Source of the DNA: Calidifontimicrobium sp964618555
Lineage (GTDB): Bacteria; Pseudomonadota; Gammaproteobacteria; Burkholderiales; Burkholderiaceae_C
NCBI GenBank assembly: GCA_964618555.1
Contig: CAZUBF010000037.1
Coordinates: 1-24,750, forward strand
Length of the DNA stretch: 24,750 nucleotides
Direction of reading: 5' to 3'
The translations under genes were made by a program, and so were the position numbers. The notes beneath the pieces are model-generated. The model saw only the letters and a list, made by a program, of their open reading frames with translations. It had not been told where the DNA came from and made no database searches. Of the stretch, positions 16,559 to 24,750 are shown one piece after another (the stretch's first letter is position 1; every line of letters starts with the position of its first letter).

Positions 16559-16586
16559 GCTGCCGCGCGACGCGACGCGCGGCAGC
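16559..16586 (+). promoter_or_regulatory. Perfect 11-bp GC-rich hairpin upstream of gabT
   Basis: GCTGCCGCGCG pairs perfectly with CGCGCGGCAGC around a 6-nt loop. It ends 8 nt before the AAGGAG ribosome binding site of gabT. There is no T-tract, so a processing, pausing or RNA-stabilising role is as likely as termination. Confidence 0.5.
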
Positions 16587-16606
16587 CCACCACGAAGGAG
16601 ACCACG

Positions 16607-17890
16607 ATGAACCACTCGCGCAACGAACAGCTGATGGCACGCAAGGCGGCGGCGACGCCGCGCGGCGTCGGCGTGATGGGCACGTTCTTCGCCGAGCGCG
16701 CGCAGGGCGCGCAGCTGTGGGACGTCGAGGGCCGGCGCTACATCGACTTCGCCGGCGGCATCGCGGTGATGAACGTCGGCCACGGCCACCCGAAGGTCGT
16801 CGCCGCGGTGCAGGCGCAACTCGAGCGCTTCAGCCACACCTGCTACCAGGTCGTGCCGTACGAGGGGTACGTGTCGCTCGCCGAGAAGCTCAACCGGCTC
16901 ACGCCCGGCACGCACGCGAAGAAGACCGCGTTCTTCTCCACCGGCGCCGAGGCCGTCGAGAACGCGGTCAAGATCGCCCGCGCCTACACCCAGCGCAGCG
17001 GCGTGATCGCCTTCGGCGGCGCGTTCCACGGCCGCAGCCTGTTCGCGGTGTCGCTCACCGGCAAGGTGCAGCCGTACAAGGCCGGCTTCGGCCCCTTCCC
17101 TCCCGAGATCTACCACGCGCCGTTCCCCTGCCATGGCGCGGACCTCGACGACACGAAGAAGGCCGTGCAGCACCTGTTCAAGGCCGACATCGAACCGGGC
17201 CGCGTCGCGGCGATCGTGTTCGAGCCGGTGCAGGGCGAAGGGGGCTTCAACGTGATCCGGGCCGACGCGGTCAAGTGGCTGCGCGACCTGTGCGACGAAC
17301 ACGGCATCGTGTTGATCGCCGACGAGGTGCAGACCGGGTTCGGCCGCACCGGGCGCATGTTCGCGATGGAGCACTTCCTGGACAGCCACGGCGTGGTCGC
17401 CGACCTGACGACGATCGCCAAGTCGCTCGCCGCCGGGTTGCCGCTGTCGGCGGTCACCGGTCGCGCCGAGATCATGGACGCGCCGGCGCCGGGCGGGCTG
17501 GGCGGCACCTACGCCGGCAACCCGCTGGCCGTCGCCGCGGCGCACGCGGTGATCGACGTGATGGCCGACGAGCGCCTGCCCGAGCGCGGCGCGCGCCTGG
17601 GCGAGCGGCTGCGCAGCGAGCTCGACGCGCTGCGCGACTCGGTGCCGCAGATCGCCGACGTGCGCGGGCTCGGGGGCATGGTCGCGGCCGAGTTCCGGCG
17701 GCCGGCCGACGGCGGGCCCGACGCCGAGTTCACGAAACGCGTGCAGGCGCAAGCACTGCAGCGCGGACTGATCCTGTTGACCTGCGGCGTCGACGCCAAC
17801 GTGGTGCGTTTCCTGTTCCCGCTGACCGTGCCCGACACGGTGTTCGACGAGGCGCTGGCGATCCTGCGCGAGGCGCTGCGCGCGGCCTGA
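16607..17890 (+). CDS. gabT: 4-aminobutyrate (GABA) aminotransferase
   Basis: PLP-dependent class-III transaminase, 427 residues, converting GABA plus 2-oxoglutarate to succinic semialdehyde and glutamate; equivalent to GabT/PuuE. Markers: the N-terminal RNEQLMARKAAATPRGVGVMG, HTCYQVVPYEGYVSLAEKLN (77-96), FFSTGAEAVENAVKIAR (109-125), AFHGRSLFAVSLTGKVQPYKAGFGPF (139-164), Asp239 in IADEVQTGFGRTG, Lys272 in TIAKSLAAGLPLSAV, and GGLGGTYAGNPLA. AAGGAG is 6 nt before the ATG. It closes the cluster; both routes of putrescine breakdown meet here. No succinic-semialdehyde dehydrogenase gene follows. Confidence 0.94.
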   Translation: MNHSRNEQLMARKAAATPRGVGVMGTFFAERAQGAQLWDVEGRRYIDFAGGIAVMNVGHGHPKVVAAVQAQLERFSHTCYQVVPYEGYVSLAEKLNRLTPGTHAKKTAFFSTGAEAVENAVKIARAYTQRSGVIAFGGAFHGRSLFAVSLTGKVQPYKAGFGPFPPEIYHAPFPCHGADLDDTKKAVQHLFKADIEPGRVAAIVFEPVQGEGGFNVIRADAVKWLRDLCDEHGIVLIADEVQTGFGRTGRMFAMEHFLDSHGVVADLTTIAKSLAAGLPLSAVTGRAEIMDAPAPGGLGGTYAGNPLAVAAAHAVIDVMADERLPERGARLGERLRSELDALRDSVPQIADVRGLGGMVAAEFRRPADGGPDAEFTKRVQAQALQRGLILLTCGVDANVVRFLFPLTVPDTVFDEALAILREALRAA

Positions 17891-17906
17891 CGCGCACCCG
17901 CGCGTC
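17889..17906. terminator. Hairpin between convergent gabT and diguanylate cyclase genes
   Basis: GACGCGC (17889-17895) and GCGCGTC (17900-17906) form a perfect 7-bp stem with loop ACCC, overlapping the gabT stop. It sits in a 19-bp gap between facing genes, so it could act in both directions. No T-tract is present. Confidence 0.4.
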
Positions 17907-17909
17907 GCG

Positions 17910-19718
17910 TCACGGTGGAATGGCCGTGGCCGCCGGGACATCGCCGACCACGCGCGCGCGGCCACCGCGCTTGGCGGCGAGTACCGCGAGGTCGGCGGCG
18001 CGCAGCAGGTGCAGCGGCAGCTGCTGTGCCGCGTCGCCGCTGTCGGCGACGCCGGCAGAGAACGTCAAGCCGTGCAGCACGGCGCCCTCGAACTCGAAGC
18101 GCATCGCGCGCCACTGGCGCAGCAGCGCCGCGACCTTGCGCCGGGCTGCCGCGGCGCTGGTGCGCGGCAACAGCAGGCAGAACTCCTCGCCTCCGTAGCG
18201 GCAGGCGACGTCGCTGCGCCGCAGCTGCGCCGCGAGCAGCCTGCCGAACGCGGCCAGCAACTCGTCGCCGGCAAGGTGGCCGTGTTCGTCGTTGACGCGC
18301 TTGAAATGGTCGAGGTCGATGACCACCGCGGCCAGCGGCAGCCCGTCGCGGCGCGCCAGCGCGAACATCGCCGGCAGCACCTCGTTGAGGTGGCGCCGGT
18401 TGTGCAGCCCGGTCAGCGCGTCGCGAACCGCCTGCTGCTCGAGTTCGCACTGCAGCGCCTGCACCTGCGCCACCCGCTGCGCGAGCTGAACGTTCAGCGC
18501 GGCCAGCGCATGCTGCGCACGTTCGCTGGCACGCCGCCGCGCCTCGGCGTCGTCGCGCTCGCGCTGCACCCGCAGCAGTTCGGTGTGCAGCGCGGCGGCC
18601 TGCTGGCGCGCGCGACTGGCCATCTGCGCCCGCCCGAGCTGGGCCTGCTGCCAGGCACGCAGCCAGCGCAGCGCGCGCGCGCTGTGGCCCAACGACTCGG
18701 CGAGATCGGCCAGCAGGTGCAGCGCGTTGCAGCGCTCGCGTGCGCCCACGCCTTCGTCGGTCAGTGGCAGCTGGCGCTCCATCAGCGTCAGCGCCTCGGC
18801 GGCGCGGCCGCGTGCGCGCAGCGCCTCGGCCTGCGCCACCGCGCGCTCGACGCGCACGTCGGGCAGCCCCGGCTCGGGGTCGGCGCGCTCGGCGCGCTCG
18901 ACCAGTTCGATGCCGAGCGCGGTGTGCCCGGCGCGCAGCGCCGCGATGGCCATCGTCTCGAAGCCGGCGTCCCTGTCGCGGCCTTCGGTGTCGGCGTGCG
19001 CGGCGCTGAGGCGTTCGACGTCGGGCATCGCGTCGTGGGCGCGCCCGAGGTCGGTCAGCGCCGCGATGCGATTGACGCGCAGCACGCTGTCGAGCTTCGG
19101 GTTGCGCAGTGTCGCGCTGCGCCGCAGCCCTTCTTCGACATGGCGCAGCGCCTCGTCGACGTCGCCGAGCAGCAGCAGTTCGTGCGCGATGTTGCAGTGC
19201 AGGACCGCATCGAAACCCAGGCCGCGCCCGCTGCGCCCTTCGCGCAGCCCCTGGTACATGTAGCCGAAGGCCAGGGCCGGCTGGCCGAGCGCCGAGTAGC
19301 AGCCCGCCAGCGTGTTGAGCAGCAGCGCGCGCTCGGCCGGTGGCAGGCACTGCAGGGCCTCGTCGCGCAGCGGCAGCACCCGCGCCAGCGCGTCGTCGAA
19401 GCGCCCCTGCATCCACCGGCAACGCCCGTCGCCGACGGTGGCCAGGATCTGCCCGCGGCGGTCGCCCAACGCGACGAACGCCTGCCGGGCGAGCGCGAAC
19501 TCGGCCAGCGCATCGGCCGGCGTCGCGTAGCGCATCCGGTGATAGGCGCACGCCAGCCTGGCCCACGCCCGTGCCGCGGCGCCGGCGTCCGCGCGGGCCA
19601 GCACGCGTTCGGCGCCGGCCAGCGAACCCGCCGAATCGATGAACTGGATGCGCCACGCGTGCTGCGCCTGCCTCCACCCCGGGCAGGGGTCGGTGCGAGG
19701 GCGCGCGGCGGCGTTCAT
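17910..19718 (-). CDS. Diguanylate cyclase with N-terminal TPR-like helical repeats
   Basis: A soluble 602-residue protein predicted to make cyclic-di-GMP from two GTP. The N-terminal ~350 residues are a chain of helix pairs resembling tetratricopeptide repeats (for example ALLLNTLAGCYSALGQPALAFGYMYQGL at 131-158 and NALHLLADLAESLGHSARALRWL at 331-353); a coiled coil follows at about 375-430. The GGDEF domain begins at DALTGLHNRRHLNEV (433-447) and has the active-site GGEEF at 509-513, so it is probably catalytic. R500-x-x-D503, exactly five residues before GGEEF, is the inhibitory product-binding site. No membrane segment or EAL domain is seen. The ATG at 19718 was chosen because the upstream extension (to 19877) has no domain features and overlaps the divergent gene. 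The signal sensed by the repeats is unknown. Confidence 0.9.
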   Translation of the reverse strand: MNAAARPRTDPCPGWRQAQHAWRIQFIDSAGSLAGAERVLARADAGAAARAWARLACAYHRMRYATPADALAEFALARQAFVALGDRRGQILATVGDGRCRWMQGRFDDALARVLPLRDEALQCLPPAERALLLNTLAGCYSALGQPALAFGYMYQGLREGRSGRGLGFDAVLHCNIAHELLLLGDVDEALRHVEEGLRRSATLRNPKLDSVLRVNRIAALTDLGRAHDAMPDVERLSAAHADTEGRDRDAGFETMAIAALRAGHTALGIELVERAERADPEPGLPDVRVERAVAQAEALRARGRAAEALTLMERQLPLTDEGVGARERCNALHLLADLAESLGHSARALRWLRAWQQAQLGRAQMASRARQQAAALHTELLRVQRERDDAEARRRASERAQHALAALNVQLAQRVAQVQALQCELEQQAVRDALTGLHNRRHLNEVLPAMFALARRDGLPLAAVVIDLDHFKRVNDEHGHLAGDELLAAFGRLLAAQLRRSDVACRYGGEEFCLLLPRTSAAAARRKVAALLRQWRAMRFEFEGAVLHGLTFSAGVADSGDAAQQLPLHLLRAADLAVLAAKRGGRARVVGDVPAATAIPP

Positions 19719-19724
19719 CGAGCC

Positions 19725-19754
19725 ATTCTCGGCACCTGCACAGCGCGTCGTCAA
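19725..19754 (-). promoter_or_regulatory. Candidate promoter of the diguanylate cyclase gene
   Basis: On the minus strand TTGACG (19749-19754) and GAGAAT (19725-19730) are 18 bp apart. Transcription would start at about 19718, the same base as the ATG, implying a leaderless or nearly leaderless mRNA. The -35 overlaps the palindrome at 19744-19767. Confidence 0.35.
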
Positions 19755-19767
19755 ATGCGACGACGCG
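19744..19767. promoter_or_regulatory. 9-bp-arm palindrome between divergent cyclase and EamA genes
   Basis: CGCGTCGTC and GACGACGCG are perfect inverted arms around AAATGC. The element is centred in the 103-bp gap between two divergent starts, a typical position for a dimeric regulator site. No linked regulator gene is obvious. Confidence 0.45.
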
Positions 19768-19821
19768 GCGCAGTCGCCGCCCGCCGGCGCTCGGGCATCA
19801 TCGCGCGGCGGATCACCGCCC

Positions 19822-20802
19822 ATGCCGTCGCGCACCCCAACACCCGCCTGCTCGATGCCCACCCCGCCCCTGGTCACGACGCGCCTGCCCTGGATCGCCT
19901 ACCTCAGCCTGGCGGCGAGCATGGCGCTGGTCGGCAGCTACGTCGGGCTGTCGAAGCTGCTGCTGGCCGCGTTCCCGGTGTTCCTGCTCGCGTGGCTGCG
20001 CTTCGGCATTGCCGCGCTCGCGATGGCGCACTGGGTTCACCGCGCGCCGCACGAGCCCGCGCTGTCGGTCCACGACCGCACGTTGCTGTTCTGGCAGAGC
20101 TTCCTCGGCAACTTCCTGTTCTCGGTGTGCATGCTCTACGGCGTGTTGCACACGTCGGCAGTGGCCGCCGGTGTCGTGATGGCGGCGATCCCGGCCGCCG
20201 TCGCGCTGCTGTCGCGGTTCTTCCTCGGCGAGCGCATCGCACCGCGCGTGGCGGCGGGCATCGGCTGCGCGGCCGGTGGCATCGCGCTGCTCGCGCTGGC
20301 GCGCGGCGAACAAGGCGCGACCGTGCCGGCGGGTCGCTGGTGGGGTCACGCGCTGCTGCTGGCGGCCGTGGTGTGCGAGGCATCGTACGTGGTGATCGGC
20401 AAGCGGCTGAGCGCACGCGTGTCGCCGCGGCGGGTGAGCGCGCTGATCAACCTGTGGGGGCTGGCGCTGGTGACGCCGTTCGGGTGGTGGCAGGCGCAGG
20501 GCTTCGACTTCGCCGCCGTGGCCGCGCCGACCTGGGCGCTGCTGGGCTTCTACGCGCTGGCCGCGAGCGTGGTCACGGTGTGGCTGTGGATGCGCGGCTT
20601 GCGCGACGTGCCGGCGTCGAACGCCGGCGTGTTCACGGTGATGCTGCCGGTCAGCACGGCGCTGGTGGGCATCGGCGTGCTCGGCGAGCCGTTCGGCACC
20701 GCGCATGTGGCCGCGTTCGTGCTGGCGCTGGCGGGCGTGCTCCTGGCGACCTGGCCGGCACGCGCCGCGGGCACGACTCAGCGCCGTGCGGTGCGCCCGT
20801 AG
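19822..20802 (+). CDS. EamA/DMT-family transporter
   Basis: A 326-residue inner-membrane protein with about ten hydrophobic helices arranged as two EamA repeats (first near 25-150, second near 165-310), typical of drug/metabolite exporters. Family-like features are WLRFGIAALAMA in helix 2, VAAGVVMAAIPAAVALLSRFFLGERI at the end of repeat 1, and the equivalent SNAGVFTVMLPVSTALVGIGVLGEPFGTAH in repeat 2. Start choice between ATG 19822 and ATG 19855 is open; neither has a strong ribosome binding site. It is divergent from the cyclase gene, and its 3' end overlaps the convergent aldolase gene by 25 bp. The substrate cannot be inferred; amino acids or metabolites are exported by relatives. Confidence 0.85.
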   Translation: MPSRTPTPACSMPTPPLVTTRLPWIAYLSLAASMALVGSYVGLSKLLLAAFPVFLLAWLRFGIAALAMAHWVHRAPHEPALSVHDRTLLFWQSFLGNFLFSVCMLYGVLHTSAVAAGVVMAAIPAAVALLSRFFLGERIAPRVAAGIGCAAGGIALLALARGEQGATVPAGRWWGHALLLAAVVCEASYVVIGKRLSARVSPRRVSALINLWGLALVTPFGWWQAQGFDFAAVAAPTWALLGFYALAASVVTVWLWMRGLRDVPASNAGVFTVMLPVSTALVGIGVLGEPFGTAHVAAFVLALAGVLLATWPARAAGTTQRRAVRP

Positions 20803-21438
20803 GCGGCGAAGCGCTCGATGACTGCGGCCACCTGAGCCGCGTCCAACAGGGCCGGCTCGCCGACGGCGAGCGCCGCGAGAAAGGACTGGCACAAGGCTTC
20901 GACTTCGACCGTGACCGCCATCGCGTGCGCCAGCGACCGACCGCCGGCGACCAGCCCGTGGTTGGCGAGCAGGCAGGCGTGGCGCTGGTCGAACGCCGCG
21001 GCGACCGCCCGCGACAGCGCCTCGCTGCCGAACAGGTGGTACGGCACGCACGGCACGTCATCGCCGCCGGCGACGGCGACCATGTAGTGGAACGCCGGCA
21101 GCGGCCGGCGCAGGCAGGCCAGTGCGGTCGCGTGCACCGAGTGCACGTGGACGACGGCGTGCAGGTCCGCCCGCGCCGCGTAGACGGCGAGGTGCATCGG
21201 CGTCTCCGACGACGGCTGCCAGCGCCCTTCGACGCGGCCGTCGTGGCCGACCCACACCAGGTCGTCGGCGCCGAGCCCCGGCGCCGCGGCGCCGGTGGGC
21301 GTGATCCAGCACCCGTCGACGCCGTCGCGCGGCGCGCGCGCGCTGACGTTGCCCGTGCTGCCGCGGTTCATCCCGAGCGCGTCGAGCCGCCGCACCGCCG
21401 CGACGACCGCCGCGCGCAGGTCGGCGTCGGCGGCGTCT

Positions 21439-21446
<8 letters not shown>
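20778..21446 (-). CDS. Class II aldolase, fuculose-phosphate-aldolase-like (5-deoxy/5-methylthio-pentulose-phosphate aldolase candidate)
   Basis: A 222-residue zinc-dependent class II aldolase/adducin protein. GMNRGSTGNVSAR (25-37) and WITPTG (47-52) form the phosphate-binding part; the likely catalytic Glu81 is in PSSETPMH and the zinc ligands are His100, His102 (VVHVHS) and His163 (LLANHGL). FHYMVAVAGGDDVPCVPYHLFG is very like FucA, rather than the MtnB dehydratase. The gene overlaps the end of mtnA by 8 bp, so the two are coupled. MtnA makes 5-methylthioribulose-1-phosphate; an aldolase here would split it (or the 5-deoxy analogue) into dihydroxyacetone phosphate and an aldehyde, as in the known DHAP shunt. 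Alternatives are MtnB-type dehydratase or another sugar-phosphate aldolase. Family is certain, substrate inferred. Confidence 0.85.
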
Positions 21447-23585
<2,139 letters not shown>

Positions 23586-23656
23586 CGTCGGCGGCGATTG
23601 TCGGCCAACGGCGGGCATCGTCGCGCACGCGACGTCGACGAGCCGCCGCCGGCGCT

Positions 23657-23685
23657 TTGACGCCTCGGCGCTTCTCGAAGATAAT
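23657..23685 (+). promoter_or_regulatory. Sigma-70 promoter for rpoD
   Basis: TTGACG (23657-23662) and GATAAT (23680-23685) are separated by exactly 17 bp, a near-consensus housekeeping promoter and the best seen in the window. Predicted start at about 23692 leaves a leader of about 260 nt before the rpoD ATG. Confidence 0.6.
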
Positions 23686-23707
23686 TATGAGTTTGTTGCA
23701 GCGGCAA
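23679..23707 (-). promoter_or_regulatory. Sigma-70-like promoter for dusA-mtnA-aldolase
   Basis: On the minus strand TTGCCG (23702-23707) and TTATCT (23679-23684) are 17 bp apart. Its -10 lies on the same bases as the rpoD -10, so the two promoters cannot be occupied together. Confidence 0.42.
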
Positions 23708-23952
23708 GAGTGACAGCAGCACCTCCGGCCCCGGCCACCCGTGACACGGGTTCCATCGATGGCCAACCTCCCCGCAAGGGCTGCCCCTCAGGATGTCCAC
23801 GCGATCTTGCCTGCCCGACGCATGCCCCCATCTGACGTGAGTCGGACGACGGCGACCGCCCCGCACCGCAGCGTTCGGGGTGGCGTGGTCGTGCACCGTC
23901 GTGGCCGGGCCCCCGTCCGGGCCGTCCCCGACCCCAGCACCCGAGGAATTGC

Positions 23953-24750
23953 ATGACCGCGAAGAAGCCCTCCCCCGCCGCGAAGAACGCGAAGGCCGCC
24001 GCCGCCCCGAAGGCGGCCGCCAAAGCCGATGAGCGCAAGACCACTCCGAAGGCTGAGGTGAAGGCCCCGGCCAAGGCGCCGGCGTCGCAGGCCTCGAGGG
24101 TCGGGGCCGACGCAAAGCTCGCGTCCAAGGCGAAGGCCGAGTCCAGGGCCGATCCCAAGGCCGATGCGAAGGCGCGCGCCAAGGCGGCTGTCGAGCCGGC
24201 CCGGCCGACGCGTGGCAAGGGCAAGGCCGAAGAGACGAAGGAGGCCCAGGGCAAGAAGGTCGAACTGGCCGAGGAGGAGTTCGTCGACGTCGATGCCGAC
24301 GTCGACACCGAGGCCGACGCCGAGGTGCAGGCCGCCGAGGAGTCCGACAAGGCCGAGAAGGCCAAGCCGCTGCGCATGAAGGTCAGCCGCGCGAAAGAGC
24401 GTGCGCTGATGCGCGAGTTCGGCCTGGACGAGACGCAGCTCACCGAGGAGGAGGTCGCCAAGCGCCGCCAGGAGCTGAAGACGCTCATCAAGATGGGCAA
24501 GACGCGAGGCTTCCTGACGCACCAGGAGATCAGCGACCACCTGCCCGAGAAGCTGGTCGACAACGAGATCCTCGAGGCCATCGTGTCGATGCTCAACGAC
24601 ATGGGCATCGCGGTGTACGAGCAGGCGCCCGACGCGGCGACGCTGCTGATCGCCGGCGGTTCGAGCGCCACGGCCACCGAGGAGGAGGCCGAGGAGGCGG
24701 CCGAGGCGGCGCTGTCCACCGTCGACTCCGAGTTCGGCCGCACCACCGAC
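23953..24750 (+). CDS. rpoD: RNA polymerase primary sigma factor, N-terminal part (runs off window)
   Basis: Housekeeping sigma-70, first 266 residues. Region 1.1 is recognisable at about 174-235: ELKTLIKMGKTRGFLTHQEISDHLP, then NEILEAIVSMLNDMGIAVYEQAPDAATLLI, closely matching the E. coli sigma-70 start. Ahead of it is an unusual extension: residues 1-103 are Lys/Ala/Pro-rich and basic, residues 104-135 are acidic (EEEFVDVDADVDTEADAE), and 141-172 are a charged helix (MKVSRAKERALMREFGLDETQL). A Glu/Ala-rich linker begins at about 243. GAGG lies before the ATG. The core-binding and promoter-binding regions 2-4 lie outside the window. Long extensions are known in Burkholderiales sigma factors. 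dnaG, often just upstream of rpoD in other proteobacteria, is absent here. Confidence 0.95.
   Translation, partial: MTAKKPSPAAKNAKAAAAPKAAAKADERKTTPKAEVKAPAKAPASQASRVGADAKLASKAKAESRADPKADAKARAKAAVEPARPTRGKGKAEETKEAQGKKVELAEEEFVDVDADVDTEADAEVQAAEESDKAEKAKPLRMKVSRAKERALMREFGLDETQLTEEEVAKRRQELKTLIKMGKTRGFLTHQEISDHLPEKLVDNEILEAIVSMLNDMGIAVYEQAPDAATLLIAGGSSATATEEEAEEAAEAALSTVDSEFGRTTD

Larger units (their letters stand above)
23586..23952. other. Divergent dusA/rpoD intergenic region
   Basis: This 367-bp stretch holds two overlapping outward promoters near 23657-23707 and a ~260-nt rpoD leader. No tRNA, dnaG remnant or convincing gene was seen. A short stem, GGCCC/GGGCC with a 6-nt loop, lies in the leader near 23917-23932 but is unremarkable in GC-rich DNA. 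The gap is AT-richer only at 23675-23700. Confidence 0.6.

Noticed and set aside
23741..23956. 71-codon open frame in the rpoD leader whose stop overlaps the rpoD ATG (ATGA)
   Set aside because: Starts with GTG, no ribosome binding site, Arg/Pro-rich and without features; the stop/start overlap is suggestive of coupling but unsupported without conservation data.

Overview
The window is very GC-rich (visibly near 70%), with almost every gap short and genes packed end to start. Gene content and protein style (DUF3138-type porin, RpoD with a long Lys/Ala/Asp-rich N-terminal extension, class-III transaminases of the Pseudomonas/Burkholderia type, hairpin-rich intergenic repeats) point to a beta-proteobacterium of the order Burkholderiales, probably near Rubrivivax/Leptothrix. 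That placement is inference; no rRNA gene is present. It looks like an ordinary chromosomal region: no transposase, phage gene, CRISPR array or tRNA was seen.

Layout. 1-502 (-): N-terminal part of isocitrate lyase with an unusual operator-like array upstream. 785-1084 (-): small zinc-ribbon membrane protein. 1251-2165 (+): agmatinase-type ureohydrolase, convergent with an Lrp/AsnC regulator (2203-2682, -). 2839-17890 (+): one long polyamine cluster: omega-amino-acid:pyruvate transaminase, puuB, puuD(spuA), puuA(spuB), spuC, the polyamine ABC transporter potF-potG-potH-potI (spuD/E,F,G,H), a DUF3138 outer-membrane protein, puuC, and gabT. The block spuA-spuB-spuC-SBP-spuF-spuG-spuH has the order of the Pseudomonas aeruginosa spu cluster, with one binding protein instead of two. 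17910-19718 (-): TPR-like diguanylate cyclase, divergent from an EamA-family exporter (19822-20802, +). 20778-23585 (-): dusA-mtnA-class II aldolase, translationally coupled. 23953-end (+): 5' part of rpoD, driven from a promoter region shared with dusA.

How the genes fit together. Agmatinase makes putrescine from agmatine; the ABC transporter imports putrescine/spermidine; putrescine can then enter the gamma-glutamyl route (PuuA, PuuB, PuuC, PuuD) or the direct transaminase route (SpuC, then an aldehyde dehydrogenase, probably the same PuuC). Both give GABA, which GabT converts to succinic semialdehyde. The first transaminase would handle beta-alanine from the aminopropyl end of spermidine. 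No gabD, puuR or puuP lies in the window; the only nearby regulator is the Lrp/AsnC protein. A 12-bp motif in the lrp/transaminase intergenic region recurs with one mismatch just upstream of the agmatinase ATG, suggesting that this regulator controls both.

Most notable leads: a DUF3138 porin embedded in a polyamine operon (candidate polyamine outer-membrane channel); the shared Lrp-type operator; mtnA coupled to a fuculose-phosphate-aldolase-like gene (a candidate DHAP shunt for 5'-methylthioadenosine/5'-deoxyadenosine waste); the alternating AAGAC/GTCTT array over the isocitrate lyase promoter; and two copies of a hairpin-rich repeat, each directly in front of an aminotransferase gene.
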